Shown one piece after another: positions 5,937 to 8,768 of a stretch of 8,768 bases of DNA. This DNA comes from an uncultured Treponema sp. (GTDB taxonomy: Bacteria > Spirochaetota > Spirochaetia > Treponematales > Treponemataceae), in the NCBI GenBank assembly GCA_937885235.1, contig CAKZZK010000183.1, positions 1-8,768 on the forward strand. The letters run 5' to 3'. The position numbers and the translations under genes were made by a program. The notes beneath the pieces are model-generated. The model saw nothing but the letters and a program-made list of their open reading frames with translations. It made no database searches and was not told the DNA's origin. Within the stretch, counting starts at the first letter, position 1. The number at the start of each line of letters is the position of its first letter.

Positions 5937-6513
5937 CGGATGATTGAAATACCAGCCCCCGCTTTTCAAGCTCGGCGATGATGAGGGAAACAATGGCATC
6001 AGGATTGTGCTTGCTCGTATCGATGATGAGGTCGGCGGTTCCTTCATAGGCGTTGTTGTCTATGCCGTAGAGCTTCTGGTAGCGCCTTGTGTCCTCGCTG
6101 TCGCGCATGGCGGTGAAGCACTTGATTTCCTCCAAATCCCCGCCTTCGCGTTTAAGGATGCGGCCTGCACGAAGCTCGTCGCTTGCAAACAGGTAGACTT
6201 TGAGGTCTGCTTCCGTGAGCATCCAGATGGCAAGGCGGCTGCCGAGCACACAGCTTTCCCGCCGGGCAAGTTCCACCTGGTGAGTGTCCACATACTTATC
6301 GTAACTGTCATCCGTCTTTGCATTTTCGATGACTTCGGCAAGCGTGAGCCCTCGTTCCGCCGCAAGCTGACGGAATGTGTAATTGATAAGCGTAACGCCG
6401 AGTATCTTTGCAAGCAGCGTGCTCACCGTCGTATTGCCGCAGCCGGATTTGCCGCTAATAGCCACGCGAAGCCCCTTTTCTGCGGAGATTGTGTATTTGA
6501 CAGTATCCGTCAT
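5887..6513 (-). CDS. Cytidylate-kinase-like P-loop protein
   Basis: 208-residue P-loop nucleotide kinase of the cytidylate-kinase-like family (archaeal-type CMP kinase relatives). VAISGKSGCGNTTVSTLLAK (residues 17-36) is the phosphate-binding loop. The canonical Walker A lysine position is Asn27, as in the GNTT variant of this family. VLGSRLAIWML (89-99), the lid-like LKREGGDLEEIKCF (120-133) and DLIIDTSKHNPDAIV (161-175) follow. By family it phosphorylates CMP/dCMP or a related nucleotide; it may be a paralogue of the housekeeping enzyme. AGGGAGG lies 3-4 nt from the ATG, and a strong promoter sits just upstream. The conserved protein seems to end near residue 189; the last 16 or so residues come from reading into the antisense of the oxidoreductase gene. 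Divergent from the SurA-like gene. Confidence 0.85.
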   Translation of the reverse strand: MTDTVKYTISAEKGLRVAISGKSGCGNTTVSTLLAKILGVTLINYTFRQLAAERGLTLAEVIENAKTDDSYDKYVDTHQVELARRESCVLGSRLAIWMLTEADLKVYLFASDELRAGRILKREGGDLEEIKCFTAMRDSEDTRRYQKLYGIDNNAYEGTADLIIDTSKHNPDAIVSLIIAELEKRGLVFQSSATRRDSASQTARECCP

Positions 6514-6537
6514 ATAGCCTCCCTTCTACTTCCTTCT

Positions 6538-6567
6538 ATTATAAAGGCATAATATTGCTTTTGTCAA
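6538..6567 (-). promoter_or_regulatory. Consensus promoter of the cytidylate-kinase-like gene
   Basis: On the minus strand TTGACA (6562-6567) and TATAAT (6538-6543) both match sigma-70 consensus at 6 of 6 bases, with an 18-bp spacer. Transcription would start near 6531, leaving an 18-nt leader that carries the strong AGGGAGG ribosome site. This is the best promoter in the window. Confidence 0.75.
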
Positions 6568-6570
6568 ATG

Positions 6571-6610
6571 TTGAACATCGTTGAAAACAGGGCAAGGAAC
6601 TGATGTTCAA
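6571..6610. repeat. 9-bp inverted repeat between divergent promoters
   Basis: TTGAACATC (6571-6579) and its exact reverse complement GATGTTCAA (6602-6610) are separated by 22 bp. The left arm extends into an 11-bp palindrome, ATGTTGAACAT (6568-6578). The pair lies between the -35 box of the kinase gene and that of the SurA-like gene, so it could bind a regulator of both. The arms are too far apart and too AT-rich for a terminator. Confidence 0.4.
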
Positions 6611-6624
6611 AGACAGACAGCCTG

Positions 6625-6653
6625 TTGACAGTTGCCTTGCACAGTGATAAACT
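6625..6653 (+). promoter_or_regulatory. Candidate promoter of the SurA-like gene
   Basis: TTGACA (6625-6630, 6 of 6) is followed after 17 bp by TAAACT (6648-6653, 4 of 6). A start near 6660 would give a leader of about 33 nt that contains GGAAGAAG before the ATG at 6693. The -10 is weak. Confidence 0.4.
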
Positions 6654-6692
6654 TGCACTACTATTTATTTTCAATGAAGGAAGAAGTATTTT

Positions 6693-8171
6693 ATGGCTCA
6701 GGGAAACAACGGTAAAACAAAGAAAGACCATACAAAAATCGGAGCAGTCATCATCCTCATCATTTCGGCAATCGTATTCATTCCATTTGGCGGCTACGAA
6801 GTGTTTAACGCCATCTTCCGCAGCAACAAAGGGCTTGTATTCGGCAAATATGACGGCAAAAAGATAGCCTACGAGCCGGGCAGTCTCTTCTATAATATCA
6901 CCACAAACAGCGCCAACAGGATGAAGGCCATGGGTTACGAGGTGAACGATTACTACATCTTCATGCAGGCCTTCGAGGAAACCGTGAAGGATATGGCTTA
7001 CCTCGAAAAAGTGGAGAAAAGCGGCTATTCCGTGCCCGAAGAAGCCGTGAACCGCAGGCTCATCAACTACTACCTCGACACAGATGGAAATTATTCAGCC
7101 AGGCTTTACAACCAGACGGACAAGGCAACGCGCGATTCATACCATGACGGTGTGGAAAAGTCCCTCGCCTATTCCCGCTACGAGGAAGACATTCTTGGCG
7201 ATGGCGCGGGGCTATACGGGCTTACCGTCTCTTCCAAGGAAATTCCATTCATCAACAGCATGAGCCGTGACCAGCACGCTTTCAGCCTCGTTACATTCAA
7301 TACGGAGAACTTTCCCAAGGAAGAAGCCGCGGATTGGGCGAGCGACAACATGGACAAATTCGTGAAATACCAGCTTTCCGCAATCTCTGTTGAGAGCGAG
7401 GACGAGGCAAACACCCTCCTCAAACAGCTTACGGCAAACGAAATCACCTTTGAAGACGCAGTGAGCGAGAAATCACAGAACTACTACACAGACAATGAGG
7501 GAAAACTCTCCCGCCCCTACCGCTATCAGCTGGAGATTGCAATCAGCAACAAGGATGATCTGGCGGAAGTAATAGCCCTTGACTCAGGAGCCTATTCCAA
7601 GGTAATAAACACTGCCCGCGGCTATACGATTTACCGCGGTGACGGTGCGCCCATTCCCACCAATCTGAAGGACGATGAAACGCTTGACGTTATCCTCACC
7701 TACATCAAGACAAACGAGCACGGTTATATAGAAGATTATTATATCAACATCGCAAATGACTTTATCTCTCAGGCGGCCAGGAGCGACTTTGCCACCGCTG
7801 GGGAAGCTTTCGGCGTAACGCCCATTGAAACCACAGCTTTCCCCATCAATTACGGCAGCTCTTCGCTCTACTCCACCGTTCCCGCAGCTATAACGGAGCT
7901 CAATACATTGGCAACCAACGCCGACGTGCTGCAGAAAATTTTCTCCCTCAAGAAGGGCGAGATTGCGGCTCCGCTGGTGCTCGGTACAAACATTGCGGTT
8001 TTCAAATGCACGAGCATCATAACTGATGATGCCACAACTGATGACGACACCATGCGCAGCAGGCTTGCTTCATTAAACAGTTCCACGCTTACCCAGACGC
8101 TTATGACTTCCGACAAAGTGGAAAACAACGTGTGGACTGCCTACTTCCAAAGCTTAAACCTTGGAAACTAA
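6693..8171 (+). CDS. Membrane-anchored SurA/PpiD-like chaperone (parvulin-related)
   Basis: 492 residues. A short basic cytoplasmic tail (1-15, five lysines) precedes one membrane segment (about 16-34, IGAVIILIISAIVFIPFGG); the rest is predicted periplasmic, as in PpiD. Residues about 50-175 resemble the SurA N-terminal chaperone domain, with the SVPEEAVNRRLINYY helix at 113-127. Residues about 225-315 (LSAISVESEDEANTLLKQLT, ITFEDAVSEKS, then RGYTIYRGDG) follow the layout of a parvulin prolyl isomerase domain. A second parvulin-like edge, LKKGEIAAPLVLGTNIAVFK, is at 419-438. The hallmark parvulin active-site motifs are not recognisable, so it is probably a chaperone for exported proteins rather than an active isomerase. 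GGAAGAAG precedes the ATG. The gene overlaps the DUF115-type gene by 11 nt, implying co-transcription. Confidence is good for the fold, lower for activity. Confidence 0.75.
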   Translation: MAQGNNGKTKKDHTKIGAVIILIISAIVFIPFGGYEVFNAIFRSNKGLVFGKYDGKKIAYEPGSLFYNITTNSANRMKAMGYEVNDYYIFMQAFEETVKDMAYLEKVEKSGYSVPEEAVNRRLINYYLDTDGNYSARLYNQTDKATRDSYHDGVEKSLAYSRYEEDILGDGAGLYGLTVSSKEIPFINSMSRDQHAFSLVTFNTENFPKEEAADWASDNMDKFVKYQLSAISVESEDEANTLLKQLTANEITFEDAVSEKSQNYYTDNEGKLSRPYRYQLEIAISNKDDLAEVIALDSGAYSKVINTARGYTIYRGDGAPIPTNLKDDETLDVILTYIKTNEHGYIEDYYINIANDFISQAARSDFATAGEAFGVTPIETTAFPINYGSSSLYSTVPAAITELNTLATNADVLQKIFSLKKGEIAAPLVLGTNIAVFKCTSIITDDATTDDDTMRSRLASLNSSTLTQTLMTSDKVENNVWTAYFQSLNLGN

Positions 8172-8768
8172 GCTTTCAGCAAACGCTTCCCTCCAGCTTC
8201 TTGAAGCGGGGGGGAGCTTTTCACATGTAAAAATAGTCAGATACAAAGACCGTCTCTTATATTCAAAGTATAATCCCTTGCGCACCATTACCGCCCTCAT
8301 CTCTGGCACGAGCTTTCTGCCCGGAACGGTAGTCTTGGTCTGTGCGCCATGCCTGTGGTACGGTCTGGAAGAGCTGTTTGCCGCGCTGCCAAAAGCCTGT
8401 ACCATCATAGCCGTACAGGATGATGAAGCCCTCTTTTCCCTGTCAGAAAAAGCGCTGGCTTCGCTTTCTCCTGCATTGAAAGAAAAACAGGGGAAAACAG
8501 AGCTGAGGCTGTTTTCCATGCAGGAACTGAGGGATTTAGACTCCTGCCTCCGCAAGCTGGCTGCCACAGGGCAATACCGCAGGGTGCTGCGGCTGGATTT
8601 TTCTGCCGGAGTACAGCTGAATCCCGACATCTACACCGCCATCACGACGGCGGCACAGGAAATAATCACCTCGTTCTGGACGAACCGCGTCACGCTTGTA
8701 AAGATGGGGCGGCTTTTTGCCAAAAACATCTTTCAGAACCTCGCCCGCCTTGGCGAGGTAATGCGTCT
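8161..8768 (+). CDS. DUF115/MAF-type motility-associated protein, partial (runs off the right edge)
   Basis: A frame open for 202 codons to the window end. After the in-frame TAA at 8155-8157 the only early initiation codon is TTG at 8161, which gives (M)ETKLSANASLQLLEAGGS and then HVKIVRYKDRLLYSKYNP. That last segment matches the N-terminal region of spirochaetal DUF115 (MptE-like, motility-associated factor) proteins, which carry an LHSKYNP-like motif. LVKMGRLFAKNIFQNLARLGEVM near the window end also fits the segment before the DUF115 core. Related MAF proteins in other bacteria act in flagellin glycosylation with nonulosonic acids; here the function is inferred only. No Shine-Dalgarno sequence is visible, so translation probably depends on coupling to the SurA-like gene, whose stop at 8169-8171 lies inside this gene. 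Codons 16-18 lie in a G7 run, and a terminator-shaped hairpin spans 8185-8221. The C-terminal half is outside the window. Confidence 0.72.
   Translation, partial: METKLSANASLQLLEAGGSFSHVKIVRYKDRLLYSKYNPLRTITALISGTSFLPGTVVLVCAPCLWYGLEELFAALPKACTIIAVQDDEALFSLSEKALASLSPALKEKQGKTELRLFSMQELRDLDSCLRKLAATGQYRRVLRLDFSAGVQLNPDIYTAITTAAQEIITSFWTNRVTLVKMGRLFAKNIFQNLARLGEVMR
8185..8221 (+). terminator. Terminator-shaped hairpin inside the start of the DUF115-type gene
   Basis: GCTTCCCTCC (8185-8194) can pair with GGGGGGGAGC (8208-8217) over 10 positions, two of them G-U. The loop folds further as GCTTC-TT-GAAGC (8196-8207), and TTTT (8218-8221) follows. The shape is that of a Rho-independent terminator with a short U-tract, 14 nt after the SurA-like stop codon. 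It also encodes codons 9-21 of the overlapping gene, so it may act as a partial terminator or attenuator, or be incidental. Confidence 0.45.

Noticed and set aside
5364..6047. 227-codon minus-strand frame across the oxidoreductase gene
   Set aside because: Antisense shadow in high-G+C coding sequence, no family motifs and no initiation signals.
5944..6552. 202-codon plus-strand frame across the cytidylate-kinase-like gene
   Set aside because: Antisense shadow of a gene with a clear P-loop, ribosome site and promoter; the plus-strand product shows no recognisable domain.
8154..8630. 158-codon minus-strand frame at the right end
   Set aside because: Opposite the DUF115-type frame, which has family similarity; the minus product has none.

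Overview
The window looks like a chromosomal piece of a spirochaete, most likely a treponeme. The supports are a partial DUF115/MAF-type motility-associated protein at the right edge, a membrane-anchored SurA/PpiD-like protein just upstream of it, and a small stand-alone Cro/C1-type regulator beginning with a GFW motif. This placement rests on family recognition, not on a marker gene.

Left part (about 1-3834, minus strand): a tightly coupled four-gene surface-polysaccharide-type operon. In transcription order it holds a CMP-sialate-synthetase-like cytidylyltransferase, a class II HMGL-type aldolase related to 4-hydroxy-2-oxovalerate aldolase, a fusion of a degenerate nucleotidyltransferase domain with an APH/choline-kinase-like phosphotransferase, and a Rossmann domain joined to the first strand of a TylF-type methyltransferase that breaks off early. 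Start-stop spacings are 5 nt, a 23-nt overlap and an ATGA overlap. Base composition falls to about 25-30% G+C near the left end, against about 65% in the richest rows of the thioesterase gene. One coherent reading (inference) is that the aldolase makes a 4-hydroxy-2-oxo acid and the cytidylyltransferase activates it as a CMP derivative.

Centre (3835-4512): a divergent control region with three related TTAATT/ATAATT boxes overlaps a candidate promoter for the minus-strand operon and lies just upstream of the XRE regulator gene on the plus strand. The regulator is followed by a 23-bp tandem repeat array of unknown function.

Right-centre (4498-5936, plus): a near-consensus promoter predicts a leaderless mRNA starting at the ATG of a YbgC-like hotdog thioesterase, followed 11 nt later by a Gfo/Idh/MocA oxidoreductase. 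The oxidoreductase gene overlaps tail-to-tail by 50 bp with a minus-strand cytidylate-kinase-like gene.

Right part (6514-8768): the kinase and the SurA-like gene diverge from a shared 179-bp region carrying a strong promoter for the kinase, a weaker one for the SurA-like gene, and a 9-bp inverted repeat between them. The SurA-like gene overlaps by 11 nt a DUF115-type gene that must use a TTG start. The first 60 nt of that gene contain both a G7 run and a terminator-shaped hairpin. The gene runs off the right edge.
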